Assembly: GCA_963693305.1 (NCBI GenBank)
Contig: OY855905.1
Span: forward strand, 46,887,895-46,951,894
DNA: 64,000 nt
DNA from: Meandrina meandrites
Taxonomy: Eukaryota; Cnidaria; Anthozoa; Scleractinia; Meandrinidae
Direction: 5' to 3'
The first letter of the stretch is position 1. Each line of letters starts with the position of its first letter. The notes below the pieces were generated by a model. The model made no database searches. It was not told where the DNA came from and was given only the letters and a program-made list of their open reading frames with translations. The translations under genes were made by a program, and so were the position numbers. Below, in pieces: positions 30,890 through 44,100 of the stretch.

Positions 30890-31515
30890 GAGGTCCAACA
30901 GGATAAAGTTCCCCAGTTTCCGTGAAGATAAAAGCTGATTCCCTACTAATCATTCCGCGGTCGCTCTTCGCCGTCAAAGATTTGTGACCAGCAAATTGAT
31001 TTGGAGCGCCGCATCTCACTGCTCCGCTTCTCCAACGGAGGCCAAATTTCTCTCGATGATGAGGACAAATTATCATGGATAAATGTTGGTCTTCAACTTT
31101 AAATATGCCTGAGGTAAAAAGCCATTTATAAAACAAATAAATCTGCGATCGTCCCATGAAATACAAATTGCTATTTTATGAAACAAATCAGAAATATTAC
31201 CTGCCCTTGCCAGCAACAACGTATATTCATTACAAATTGCTTCATCTGGTCCAATTTTCAACGATTTCAAATGCGAGAAAACGTCTCTATTAATGCATTC
31301 ACTGATGACGACGCATTGTACATCTTGGGCATCATTGGAGCTAGATCCACAGCGTGAAACGCTTTCGAATATCGCCGAATAACTACAAGATGCCATGTTA
31401 TAAAGTAATAACACTGGAACACTTTCGTTAACCAAAGAGTAATTTGATTCCAAATGTATCGATAATCGCTTTGGCGACGTTTGGATTGACAAGAGCTCGT
31501 CACGCCTTCAGATAA
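30890..31515 (-). CDS. Partial gene, two exons, Cys/His-rich domain, function unknown
   Basis: Exon 31515-31201 (TTTCTGCAG acceptor, GGCAG|GTAATA donor) encodes LLLYNMASCSYSAIF then ECINRDVFSHLKSLKIGPDE. Exon 31142-30890 (ATCGCAG acceptor, CTC|GTGAGT donor) encodes IICPHHREKFGLRWRSGAVR then CGAPNQFAGHK and FTETGELYPVG. The CPxHRxxFGxxWR...C pattern looks like a small metal-binding module I associate with unannotated cnidarian proteins; I cannot name it. Its 5' part lies in the right arm of the inverted repeat and its 3' part in the spacer; later exons would fall in the left arm and are not visible, so it is probably truncated. Confidence 0.5.
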
Positions 31516-32860
31516 CTGCAGAAATGAAGAGACAAAAACATTTATACTAAGCTATTCTATTTTATAGTAAAAAAAGAGTTTTTGGAATGCTTCAGAAATC
31601 ATTTTGGGGCTTTCAATGTTTACTTATATTTAATTACAGTATTTATTAAAAACAGAGTTCTTTTAATACTTCCGGGCAGACCGTGATTTCCACTTTATTC
31701 GTCGTCATGTTTCTTTTACATCACCCGGGCTGTCAGATTATATTTTTCTTTCCTTTCAGAAAATGAAACCAACCATTCTTTGAACAAGAAATACATTTTT
31801 GAGCTCATTTTGACGGCCGAACATAAATGAACACAAACGTGACACAAACAGCTCGCATTCTTTCCTTTGCGTGACGAGCATTATCAACACGAACTGGCGG
31901 ACTAGAACACGAAATTGCCGTTTGGTATATCATGACCTGCCGAATGTCCTCCAAATTCAGATTAAACTTCGGAGAAAGCGTGTCTTTTTGTAAACTAACA
32001 AGTAGATATCAGCAGAAACTCCGCAAAGCAAATGTCAACAACAACAGCGATCGACGAGTTTCTTTCCTCGCATAAATTAACGGCGGCGGGAGGTAAGTGT
32101 GAAGTTTGTTGTTTTATTTTCGTTTCAAAATAGTTCGTTTGAATTAAGATTTAACATAGTTATAAGATTTATGGCAAGAAAGTGCTCATTAAGATGTATA
32201 CTGGCGATAGTATAAGCTCTATTTTAGGTCACTTAAACCAGAAAATATTTTTTATCAACCTCATCCGGTATACCGTAGAAAATGGCGGAATATGTTCAAA
32301 TAGGCTTGTATATTTTTTGTGCTAGCGCACTCATTTTTTACGGGCCAAACTAACGCTTTGGATATGAAAAGTGGAAGGGATAAAGCTTTCTAAAAAGCTA
32401 ATGTTTTGCAGATAGAAACATATACCCTTGAAGCTCTGGCGCTCTGAAGTTAGGTGAAATTCGGTATGTTATTTTAATTGCGATCGGTATAATTTTTAAA
32501 CGGACAAAAACGTGTTAACAATTACATACTTCAGTATGGTTTGTTGTTCAAAAGAATGACGAAAGGATGGCCAACGTCTCGTATAAAAATGAACTCAAGG
32601 CAAGTCTCCGAACTTGTGAACTAGCGCATCGAAAATGACTCAAAATTGCAATATGTTAATTAATTTCAATCGGCGTTCAGAGTCCATGTGCTACAATTTC
32701 AAACTTTCCTCGATTTCTCAAAAAATAAAACTCGCTGGAACTTTTGAATAATATTTTCGAAAATAGTTCACTAAAAGGGTCTTTTTGATCTTATAAAAAA
32801 AAATTCGATTTTTTAGTCCTGTCTTGGGATTCTTCAAAATTACAGTCAGATGCTCTTAAA
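31300..32860 (-). repeat. Long inverted repeat, right arm (1561 bp)
   Basis: Partner of 29086-30643. Only scattered substitutions and 1-3 base indels are visible by eye. The arms are separated by 656 bp of single-copy sequence. Confidence 0.95.
32032..32092 (+). CDS. First exon of an unidentified gene, right-arm copy
   Basis: ATGTCAACAACAACAGCG opens the same 20-residue start exon as the left arm, ending GGAG|GTAAGT. It is divergent from the gene at 31515, with about 500 bp between, so the arm may hold a bidirectional promoter. Confidence 0.4.
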
Positions 32861-33978
32861 TATCAACCGGTTTTTGCATGGATAGCCCCACTCATGGGGC
32901 CTGGAAAGAACTAGAGCCTCTGAGAGGAGCTTGGAACGAGGAATTGCCTCATATCAATTGCCTCGTGCAACGTACTAGATGTCCTTGCAAAACAATAATA
33001 ACGAGTAGAAGGACATCCATGCTATTCAAAACCGACGTTTCAGCTCATCGAGCATTCTTGAACGAAACGACCCGTAATGGCGGACTAAAAAACTTCATGT
33101 ACGCTATTACCCAAGTGTGACGTCAGCAACAAATTCAAAACAACTATGAAAACAAACCCCGCGACCACGCAAAAGCCGGTTCTTCCGAGGACCCTGGTTT
33201 TTAAAGAGCTACGTCATCATTCGTGTACTTTCAAAAGATTGGCTAAACTTTAACGTTCAAAATCGTCATTTCGAAGCCCTTTCAATCCTTTCCATCCTCA
33301 GCCATCCTCGTTCTCTTTTGCTTTACAATCACCCCTTTGGTGTTTTCTTCCTTTGCAAACCATTATTTTTAGGTTTCCTAACATTTTAACCGTTATTTAG
33401 GCCATCCAAGAAATTACTCAAAACATCGTGACGTAGCTCCTGCTGAAAACATGTTTGGTGCACTTTAGCATGCCTGACAGATGTTACTCGAAATTTGACA
33501 ATATAATACCAAAGTTTATTATATAAACTGCAGTGCTTTAGCGAGTGGTAGCAAATCGAGAATAAACGGCACGCGATGCATGCAGAAGCGATGACGTTTC
33601 ACAAGGGGTCTTTGATAATTTTCAGGACATTTGTCAAAAAATTAGGGTACATAAAAGTAACTGACAACTTCTGTGCTGAATGATTGTTCAACAAAAATTG
33701 CGTTATCTTGGCGTGACATACGATATACGATATACGATACAAGGTCAAACGCTGTCTAAAATTGTTTACACCTTTTTTTTTAAAGAATGGAGAGATTTCT
33801 GTTTACTAAATCTTACAGAACGCATCAAATATAATTTGTTTCTTTCGTTTATGCTTTAAATTAGTCCTTTCTAACGGCCCAGGAGTATTTTGCTTTGAGT
33901 TTTATGTGACGATTTCTTGTTGAGTTGACTTGATTTCTTTTCCCAGTATTCGGTTCGACTCCCGAAGGGAATGCACAA

Positions 33979-34352
33979 TGTACGAGCCAGCGAGCCATGC
34001 GAGGCAGACCTGCGAGGCACTTGAAAACACATTGGTTAGCCTAAATAGCACTCCGGTTAGCCTAAATAGCACTTCGGTTAGCCTACAGTTAGCTCTTAGG
34101 TAGCTTGCGGTTAGCTTTTATATTGGGATAAGGGATTTCTTGCTTGCCCGGTTCACATGGCTTGCGAGTCATGCGAGGCAAGCGAGCCATTTCGGTTAGC
34201 CTAAATAACACATTGGTTAGCCTAGCAACACTCCGGTTAGCCAAAAAAGCACTTCGGTTAGCCTACAGATCGTATAGGTAGCCTTTTTATTGGTATTTTT
34301 AAGTGCCTCGCAGGTCTGCCTCGCATGGCTCGCATGACTCGCTGGCTCGCAT
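33979..34352. mobile_element. Foldback MITE with GGTTAGCCTA internal repeats
   Basis: GAGGCAGACCTGCGAGGCAC at 34000-34020 is inverted as GTGCCTCGCAGGTCTGCCTC at 34303-34322, extended outward by GCGAGCCATGCGAG and its complement. Inside, CGGTTAGCCTA-like units recur about eight times. Confidence 0.8.
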
Positions 34353-35004
34353 ATTGTACACACGGTGAGTATACAGATCGGTTGATCACAACAGGCAACA
34401 GACAACAACAGATCCTGTCCACTCGCACGGCAAGATTAATCGATCACGTCATCGTCATCGCTTAAAAAAAGGTTTAAGATGGCTCACCTTTTCAACAGAT
34501 GTTTCAAAACTGCTAATAATCGGTTGCTTCGTCTGCATTCACGACAGACATCACTTCTTAACTTTATGCCAAATTTATTCGATAACTGATCAAGTGCAAC
34601 ACTCACTCCAGACTCGAAATCTCAATTTAACAGCTACAAATGAAATAAGGTTTGCCGATCGGTGATGATACAAGCTGCAAAAAAATACCTTCCTTTGCCA
34701 AAAAACAAGATGGCGGATCTCAAAAAGAATACAAACAATGCACCTAGTTCGCATTGCTCTTCGGTTCAATTCAGGGAGTAATCGTAACACCGTAACACCA
34801 AAAATTCCATAAATTCCATCGCTTTTTCGCTTTACAGCATTAACCGATGACGTCATAAAATGACGTCATCGCTTAAAAATGGTATCACACATGTGTGGAT
34901 AAAAATGATATCCACACAGTGTGATATCATTTTTGACCAATCAGCTTGCAGAGTTTGCCATGTTCCAATGCTCAATGAGCCAAAGTAAATCGATATTAAG
35001 TCGA

Positions 35005-35160
35005 AACATCTTCGGATCTTCCTCGGCAATCTTCGGCAATCTTCGGAAAACTTCGGAAATTTTCGGAAAATGTTCGGAAACATTCGTACAACCTTCGGAC
35101 AACATTTTGAAAATTTTCGGAAATCTTCGGAAATGATCGGAAATCTTCGGAAAATCGTCA
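35005..35160. repeat. CTTCGGAAA-type degenerate tandem repeat
   Basis: Units like AATCTTCGGAAA and CTTCGGCAAT repeat about 13 times at 9-13 bp spacing. On the minus strand this mimics a Phe/Lys/Arg-rich protein, which I do not accept as a gene. Confidence 0.85.
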
Positions 35161-35207
35161 AAAACATCGTAATTAGTAGGTTTATATAATAAATAGAATA
35201 ATACATG

Positions 35208-35335
35208 GTTGCTTGGAGATATGAAATTTATCTTCTCGTGTTCAAATTCGATATCTCACTCGTTCGCTGCGCTCACTCGTGAGCTATCGATCTGAACACT
35301 CGAAGATAAATTTCATATCTCCGCGAAACCATGTA
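35208..35335. repeat. Foldback MITE-like hairpin
   Basis: GAGATATGAAATTTATCTTC is inverted as GAAGATAAATTTCATATCTC about 75 bp later, around a TGCGCTCACTCGTGAG core. Same design as 976-1105. Confidence 0.8.
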
Positions 35336-35404
35336 TTATCCTCTATATATGCGTCGAAAGTTAATGCCGGTACTTCCGCCGCAATGCAGGAGTAATTATG
35401 TAAT

Positions 35405-35460
35405 TGCCCAGTTTTTCTTTTTACTGACCTGTGACCTGCCTTTTGTACCTGTCGTACGAA
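35405..35460 (-). repeat. Inverted echo of the AGGTCAC array flank
   Basis: TGACCTGTGACCTGCC and CTTTTGTACCTG are the reverse complement of the 28837-28920 region with the array reduced to about two units. The match continues to 35345 against sequence up to about 29000. Confidence 0.8.
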
Positions 35461-38128
35461 ACTCGGCATAAAATTTGAGCTCCGAAAGTGGCATATGGCG
35501 GATTTCAAGGATTATCGATTTTCTCGAAAACAAATCGATATTCAGCCAAACTAAGTATACTGGTATTTGTTTCGCACAAAGATCTACCTGTGGTAAGAAT
35601 ATAAGCGAAATCCATTTTTCGGCACTTGCCAAGAATTTTCGATATTGTTTGATTCTTGTGAACATGTGCTCTTAAGAGGCTGTCCGCGTAACAGCGGATA
35701 AGGCAAATTTTTGAACCTTCACCGATTTCTCTATATTTTCAGTGTAAGTCCACCATTATATCCCATGAACAAATATCACATTTATTTGGATCAAATCTTT
35801 TATTTTTATTTTTTTGCGAGGCGGTTTTCACTGCAACCTCAAAACCACTCAATTTGCATTTGAAGACTCCATAATGCCAAGGCCAAACAAGCTGAATATT
35901 TTATATATCAATGTTTTATGTTTCTCCTATACTTTAACGGTTAAACAATTGTATTCTATAAGATTTTGACTGAGTTATGAATTTTCAAAAACACTTCCTA
36001 ACGGACTCAGGAATGCGTGACACGTAACATACCAGTAGTTGAAAGCGATTTTCTCGAATGTGGTACCTGATCAGAAGTCAAGTCTATTGTATCTCGAAAG
36101 TACTAATACCAGTCTAGAAACCTATCGAATGAAATTTGTGGGCACTCTGCACTTCGCGCCGTACAAAGCAGCAAGATTTTCCCAAATTTTCGCCATTTTG
36201 ATTAAAACCAAAGATAACGACGGTCCGATTTCTTTACAGGGAACGCCTATAGATACGATCATTACCACTAAACACCACACTATGGTATGCAAATAAATAA
36301 TATTTGTCGATTTAGCCGTCGTTTGAGGAAAAAATCTACCGTTGTTGCAGGATTTTCAAAATATCAATATGCAGCGACATTTTGCTATATTTATCTCTGT
36401 AATTCCCGAAAACATTTTTTCTTAAAAATTATTTTTCAAGGCAAAGAAATGTTCCTTACCTGAGAAAAGATGCCTTTTCAGACTGTGTAAAAGCGTTTCA
36501 GTTTTGCTGTGAGTGATTATTTTCATTTCCCACGCTGCGGCCGGTAACACAGTGTTTGTTTTGTTTGCTAGGCTGTTGGTTTCACTCTAATTCAATTAAA
36601 AGCGGGCAAGTTGTCTACATTTTCAAAGCTCTCTCAGCTCATCCTTACAGCGTCTGAGGTACCTGACTATTTTTGCCAATAAAAAGTTTATTAAAATGTC
36701 GTGATAAAATCTATCTAGTCCATCTCTGTTTTGTACGTACTCAGTTACATGGCGGATCATTTGAATTCACGGGAGCGGGGTGGGAGGCGAGGGAGGGGGG
36801 GGGGGGGGGTTAGGGTGACAAATTAATTTCCCCCTATAAATGTCGAAAAAAAAATCCTAAAGCTAAGCCGAAGTATATATTAAAACGAAACGTCGTTAAG
36901 TAGTGGACCTTAATGAGGTTAGCCGTTAGCCGTAAAGCGACCAAAAAATTAAGTCTTAGGCGTACCAGTTGTTGGCCGAAAAAAAAAATGTTAACCGTAA
37001 AAAGAAAGTTCTAGCCGCAAAAGTGAAAGTCTCAGGATTTCTTGTCAAGACTTTTACGTGTTTTGGTACCGAGAAGTGTTACATTTGCTCCAAGTCGTTC
37101 GCTTTTTCTTTGTGTCGACAGAGTTATTTGAATTATACTGATAAAGATTATTAGAAACTCAGACATGTTCCATTGAAAGTCCATGAGTCTGATCTGTTCT
37201 TCCACTGCCTTCCATTCAACAATTATACTACTCGCCCCCGTCTTATAAATGAGAAATAGTCAACTTGGCTGCGCCTCGTTGACTATTTCTCATATATGAG
37301 AGGAGGGTGATATTTCTACTTGCGAATCGAAAATAATTAAAAATAAGCAATGAATTATTTTCTCAGACCAGAGTTAACTCTGCTTAGACATTTGCATGTA
37401 TAATATGGGGTGTGTTGAATTTCAAGAGTAATATTTCAGGTAATTTAACTATGACTGAAGTTCATAACTCCTGACTATGATTGCTTTTTCTTTTCAATTT
37501 GATTTTTAAATCCAGTGTAAACAGATGTTGGAGATGTTTGCAAAATATCGAGCAGGCGACTGCGATCATGTCTGTTCAGCTTTACAGGCGGAGGGACACA
37601 CTTACCGAGATAGAAGTTCCTGAATAGAAAGCCCACATTGGTAATTTCAAATGTCAACTTCATGCCAGTAAAACGTTGCTTCATTTATCACTTTTCTGTT
37701 AAAACATTGACCGTTTTGCAGTGGCCAGTTAATCCCATATAAACCATCCGAGTTACAGCAATAAATTATTTCTAATCAATAACCTTCTGTGTGTTTGATT
37801 TTGTCTATTGTCGGGACGTATTCTGCTTTCAAATTTAAGGATCGCAAAATCACGACGATTGAATTGTTTAACTCGATAAAGGGAAATGTTTGGTCTCATT
37901 GTTTTGAATAAATAGTGCCTGCACTCAGTTGAGACTGTTTACAAGTTTTGATTTACACGCCACTTTGAATGTTTGAATGAGAAACTGCTGTGTTTGTGTG
38001 CAGTTGAAAGAATGGTCAGCAAAGCTACACAGGGGTCTAATATTTGCTTATACTGCTTAAATATAAACTGATTGTTATATAAGTTAGCTTATCAGTGTTC
38101 CGTTTTGCGCACCAAGCAAGCGAGAAAA

Positions 38129-41100
38129 ATGACTTCTTTGTGGATAATATTATTGCTGTGTGTGTGTAGAGCTCAAGCTGACTTGCAGCGACCAGAAGGT
38201 ATGCTGTGACTTCAAACTCATTGTGTCATGATAACAAATAATTTCCAATTCAATCACGTCAAGTTCCTGGGACAAGATCCCGCGAATACCAACAAGAATC
38301 CATTTCACGGAATATATGAAATCGAGTGAGGTTTTGGAAGGATTGTTTTTAAAATTATGTCAGGAGAGTCCTGGTAAGTCGAACATGTCGAACCAAAACT
38401 CGTTTCCCTTGGATTTCCTTGACATTCAGTCGAGCACCAGGATTTTACTCCCGGTTTCTTGAAGACCCAATTTTAGGAGCCAATTTTCGTTTTCATTGAG
38501 GGTTGTTTTTAAAGTTATGACAGTAGAGTCCTGGTAAGTCGAACATGTCGAACCAAAACTCGTTTCCCTTGGATTTCCTTGACATTCAGTCGAACACTAG
38601 GATTTTACTCCCAGTTTCTTGAAGACCCAATTTTAGGAGCCAATTTTCGTTTTCATTGAGGGTTGCCCGTTCCTCGATCCCTCCACACTTAAGGTGCCCT
38701 CCTACTGGACAAATCTAATCTTATCAGTCTCTTTTGTTCATATTTATCAGGGAAAATGTATAGCTTTTTCTCTCCTTGACTGATGGTAAAGGAATCTTTA
38801 TCTGTTGTAATTAAAAAAGAAATGAAACGCCTTTTGGTGTCGTTTAAGCGCCAAAAATTGCTGTAGCTAGTTTTGTATTCAAAATGTTCTTCAAAAGTTA
38901 ATGGCTTTTTTAACAACCATTTATCCCACAACTTAGTTCTGATAAAGTAGAATAAACGTTTTGCAGCAAGTATGTTTGTTTTTCCTCTAGTCTACGTCGA
39001 CTTTCGTGGCAAGCTGTTACGTGTAAAACGTTTCATTTTACTTATTCTAATTGCTTCCCAAAACTAATATAGAATAAAAAAATAGTAAAACATTTCAAGC
39101 AATAATGATTGTCGTGGAATATTCTGGTTTGTCTATTCTTGCTCACGTGACTTCCATGGAAACCAAGTTATGCCATGCTTCATACCTCTTTTAAAAATGG
39201 AGGGAATGCCATTTTTTCGTCATATTATTTCATTCCGAGATACAGGAAATCCACCAAATTTTGTTCTAATATCAACTGCGAACTTTGCGGACATATATTT
39301 CAAATCCGAGGACACTCACCGTTCGACCAGTTTTGCTGAGAAGCTTTAAGAAAACCTTTTTGCGATTTTCGAATTTTAATGATTTTGTGAAGTCATCACT
39401 TTGCTTTAGCAGTGTGTCGTTCACTCTAAGATTTTTCGAATTACATTAGGTGGCGCAGTTCCAATTATTAAAGTCAAAACAGCGAGAAGTGACGGCGTAG
39501 TAGCTCTTTGAATGTCGTGATCTGAACAATGATACATGAGAAAATCATGCCCCCCTAAAAAATCACTGAGTGTTATGGCAGCTATTTATTACCATTTCTC
39601 AGTTTCTGTAGAGGTTCTATACTAATAAAAGGGCGTGGGAGCTCCAATAAAGTGCAAATGAAGTGAGCAAGGATGATATTACATGGAAAATATGTAACAC
39701 GTTCACTTTAAAAAACGACAACGACATGAATGCACAATCTGAAAGCCAACTGAAAATGCAACCATGAAAAACTATTTTGGCCTGGTTGGGTCTCGTCAGA
39801 ATGAATGAAATACTTTATTATAGTGTCAGTAGTATTTAGCTTTTAAAAACTAATTGGGGACACTATTATTACGCTATTCAGCACGGTGTAGGGCGGCTAA
39901 AGAGAAGAACAACCCGCACGAAGGCCTGTTGTCTTCTAAATATCACCTCAGATGGAGCTCTCATTCAAATCTCTGCCAATTGCATGAGAAATTTGAATTA
40001 CAATTTGGCTTTCTGTTTATATACTTGTGCTTTACCATGTCCTGCTCACTTTAAGCGTTTAACGTAGTATCAGCCTTGCTTAGTTCATTTGCATTCATGT
40101 TTTTGGCGGCGTGATAAGATCTTTCACAGATCCTACGTATGCAAGCAGCATGGTCGTTCAGTTCGCGATGCTTTTTCCAGTTGACAGTCCAATAAGATGA
40201 AAGAAGCCATTATTAACTAAGCTGAGCATTTTCTTATTTTAGAAAATGTTGGCGTAAAAGATGAAAACCTGTTTGAAGGTGACATGATCCTAACCGACGC
40301 CCAACGGATGGCAGCCATGCTTGGAGAAGATGTCAGCAAAGCAGGATTGGGCCGCGCATCGATTCGCAAGAATCTGTGGCCTGGGGCAGTTCTCATATAT
40401 CAGTTGGACCCAGCAATAGGTAGTTAACAATCCATTTTGTTTAACTATTTAAGGTTACATTGGGATGTAAATATAGATTGCTAATTGAAATGTTTTGTCA
40501 GGTTTCTTTGACTAGAATATTTTTCATCGCCACTTTCAGTGAAGTTGAAAGAAAGAAAGAAATTTGGTATCTATTAGCTAGTTAGTTGTTGCAAAAGTTG
40601 TCAACGTTTTACGAACGTTTGTGCCTCAAACGAACACTTCCAAATTCCAATTCGATTAGAAACACAGTCCCACAAGCTTCCAGATTTAAATAAAGGTATT
40701 TTTTCGCGCTGGAAGTGCGGTGTCACAGGTTAAAGTTAAATACTGATAGTAAGTAAAATCGTAGATATTCAGATTGTGCGACGCGTTTTATATCATTACT
40801 GTGGAACAAAATGCTAAAAATGTTTGTTTTTATCCATTATTAGAGGGTAGTTCCAGAGCTATGACAGCAATCAATGCTGCCATGAATTTGTGGCGAACTG
40901 AAACATGTGTGCGGTTCAAGAGAAGAACAACTGAAAGCGCTTACGCCTACTTTCACATCGGCCGAGGGTAAGAATTGTCGCACAATATTACCGACCCCTT
41001 TCGCTGTGGCGTCATTCTGATAGGCTCGATCACCAGGCATATTTGTCACATGTGGTAAAGTGAGCGCCCTCTCAAATGCCCGTTTTCCTCGGAAAGGAGC

Positions 41101-44100
41101 GCGTCGAGGATAAACACGAGAGGGCGCCGTAAATAAAGTAAGTAAATAAAATATGAATTATTCCCATAAGGATGGCTCGATAGCCCTTACTTTGATGGTT
41201 TTTTGAGAATGAGGATCAACATATGCTGTAATACTGGCACTTGTTGCAAGTGGTCGCTATAAGCTATAATTTTCCACCTCTCACTTACTCGATCGCGTCT
41301 TTCAGTTTCTCTCCCCGGATGTCATGTCCATCCCTGGGAACGAACGCCGAATGACAGTGGTTTCTACTATCAGGCTACCGCGCTATCCTATTATGGCAGG
41401 CAAAAGAAACGATAATTTGGGATTTCTAGACACAGAGACAATTTACCGTAATAATACAATTTTTTTGAAAGAGAATATTCTCTTCTAAGTTAGCTCCTTA
41501 CAAAAAAAGTCTATTTACATCTGTTTGGGTTTTCTGTCCAATTGTTCGTCAGATGCTCGTCATATGTGGGACGGATAGGTGGAAGACAGATGCTTTCCCT
41601 TGCCAGAGGATGCTGGGACGCAGCTACTGTCGCACATGAGATTGGTAGGTTATTACGATAGCTTCTTAAAACGTGGTATACTCATTGCAATGTATTATAA
41701 AGGATAGAATGGAAAATCTCTCACATTGAATATATTACGCTGTTGCCTTTGTTGTTATATTGGTTATTTAATCCCATCTGAAATGAAAAATACAGTGATT
41801 TCAAAACAATTACCTCCGGCCACTGCATATGTGTAAATATCCTACAACGATTCCCGCCCTAAACGTACCGCTTATGACCGTTATCTACAGACGTACAGTG
41901 TAGGTACGGCATGGATACCGTACTCATTACATGACCAATCTATCTACATACCGTACTTTACTCGATACATCGTATGCCCCCCGTTTAAGCGCCGCCTCCA
42001 ATCAAGCGCCGCATAAAAGAGCAAAAATATTAAAGAGCGCCGCCTTTGAACAAGCGTTTCATTCCTGCACAACATTGCGTCCCTTAATCTAAGCATCACC
42101 AGACTGAATTGTTGGAGGAGTGACACCAAAAACAAGTGAGGTACAACTCAACCAGCCTTGGAAATCTATTCTCGTGGATTACAATGTATTTCAGTGTCAT
42201 TGCTCTTACTGCATTTACCAATTATTATGACTTTTTAAAGAGCGCCGCCCCGAATAAACGCTGCAACCGAAGCACAAAACATTTAATAAGCGCCTCGGCG
42301 CTCAATCGAGTAAAAAAGGTAAACTGCCTTAATTAACTAAAACGTTAAGTCACAATTTTAATAAGGTTGCAGTAAATATCATATCAAGCAGCAGCGTTTT
42401 TGTTGTTTTTGATTCTGATGACAATAATATTTTTGTTGTTTACAGGTCATGCGCTGGGATTCTATCATGAACAGTCGCGCCCTGATCGAGACGATTTCGT
42501 TATAATCAACTGGCAAAACATCCTGGAAGGTAAGAATGGTGTAACAATCAGCGAACCCAGAAAGAAAAGCAAGTTATGATATGCCCCATATCATAAAGAA
42601 AATTCCTTCTCAATACCCCTTTCTTGCTATTGAGATAATTCATCATCAATGACAAAAATACAAACCACCTTTCTTTTTCATAACTAAAAGGAGAAGTAAT
42701 GACACATGTTTCAATTTATTTAGGGCTTGATTTTAATTTCAAAAAGTACCCACGTTCAACGATTGATTCTCTTGGCACTCCGTACGATTACAGGAGCGTG
42801 ATGCATTACGAAGCCTACGCGTTCAGTGGGAACGAAAAACCGACCATTGTGGCAAAGAAACAAGGAGTAAGAACCACATCATGTTTGTTTTTTTCAAATC
42901 TGAATCGTTTGTGTCTAACGTTATTTTCACGAGACAATTTGACTAACATTTTAACTTGTTAACTTTCAACACAAGGTTCATAATAATCTTAATCTTATTC
43001 GAAATCATTTTGTTTGTACTTGCTAAATATCAGTATTATAGTACTCATAGAGAGCGCGACGCAGATCGACTTGTTCTCTATTGTGTCCTGAGACCAGTTT
43101 TAACTTAATCCTTGTTCGAAACACTCTTTAATCCATCTCGCGTTCAACAGTAAATAGTCATTATGTTTCCCTCTATGATGAAAATACAATCAAAAGTTCA
43201 AGCCATATTGGAACGATTTTTAGAAGGTATTTTGGAACTTATTGCGTTATGCGGTTGCTTTTTCTAAGTTTTTATGTTATGCAACCGGGCTATTGAAAAA
43301 ATCGATAAAACAGTAGCGCATGGCAATAAGAATTTCGTTTGTCTATTTTAATGAAAATAAAACCCTTCCTCGCTATCGTTAGCAAATTTTCAGTAGCGAA
43401 CTTTTTCAAAAATGGAAATTCCTTATAACTGTCTTAGGCCATATATTTGTGCAGTAATAGTTCTCAAAACTGGATACTGTAATACATCAGGGCAATATCC
43501 CAAATAGTAAGTTTTAATATTATTGTCAGTTCCATTAACGAAGTATCGATATTGTAAACAATCTCGTGCTTAGAGTCCACGCTCCACTAGACCAGCTCCG
43601 CCGGACAAGGGTAACATAAAAAGTATCAGTAAAGTGTATTAGCTATTAATATTATTTGACGGGGCAGCATATAATAGCCAGGCGAGGTATTTTTACAGAC
43701 AATAAAAAGGGAAAATATCCCACGATGTACGGTAAGGTACTTTATAAGCTGAAGTATTATGACTTGTTTATTTTTTAACCGGAATCTAGCTTTTGACCAT
43801 GATGCTGATTTATTATCTTTTCTTAAAATTTCTTCATCATTTGCACCATACAATGAGTTTTTATTAACTGAAGTGACTTCATTGTCCTTCGTTGTTAGGT
43901 TACTCTAAGTAACAGGAGAGGCCCAACCGAGATAGATCTAAGGCAGATGAATCTGTTGTACAAATGCAGTGGAGGAGGAGGAGGAGGAGGAGGAGGGGGT
44001 AAGTTTAATGAAATGTTTGGTTAATATAAAAGGCGTATCGTCATCAAAATTACAGAAAGAAAAAGCCGGCCAGTCATTATATTAAACAAATAATTACACA

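Larger units (their letters stand above)
32861..35670. other. Intergenic, repeat-dense, no supported gene
   Basis: Contains two foldbacks, a CTTCGG array and an inverted echo of 28837-29000, all listed. The remaining sequence (32861-33976) shows no gene. Confidence 0.5.

Noticed and set aside
34853..35206. 117-residue minus-strand Phe/Lys/Arg-rich protein
   Set aside because: Derived from the CTTCGGAAA degenerate array; periodic and low complexity.
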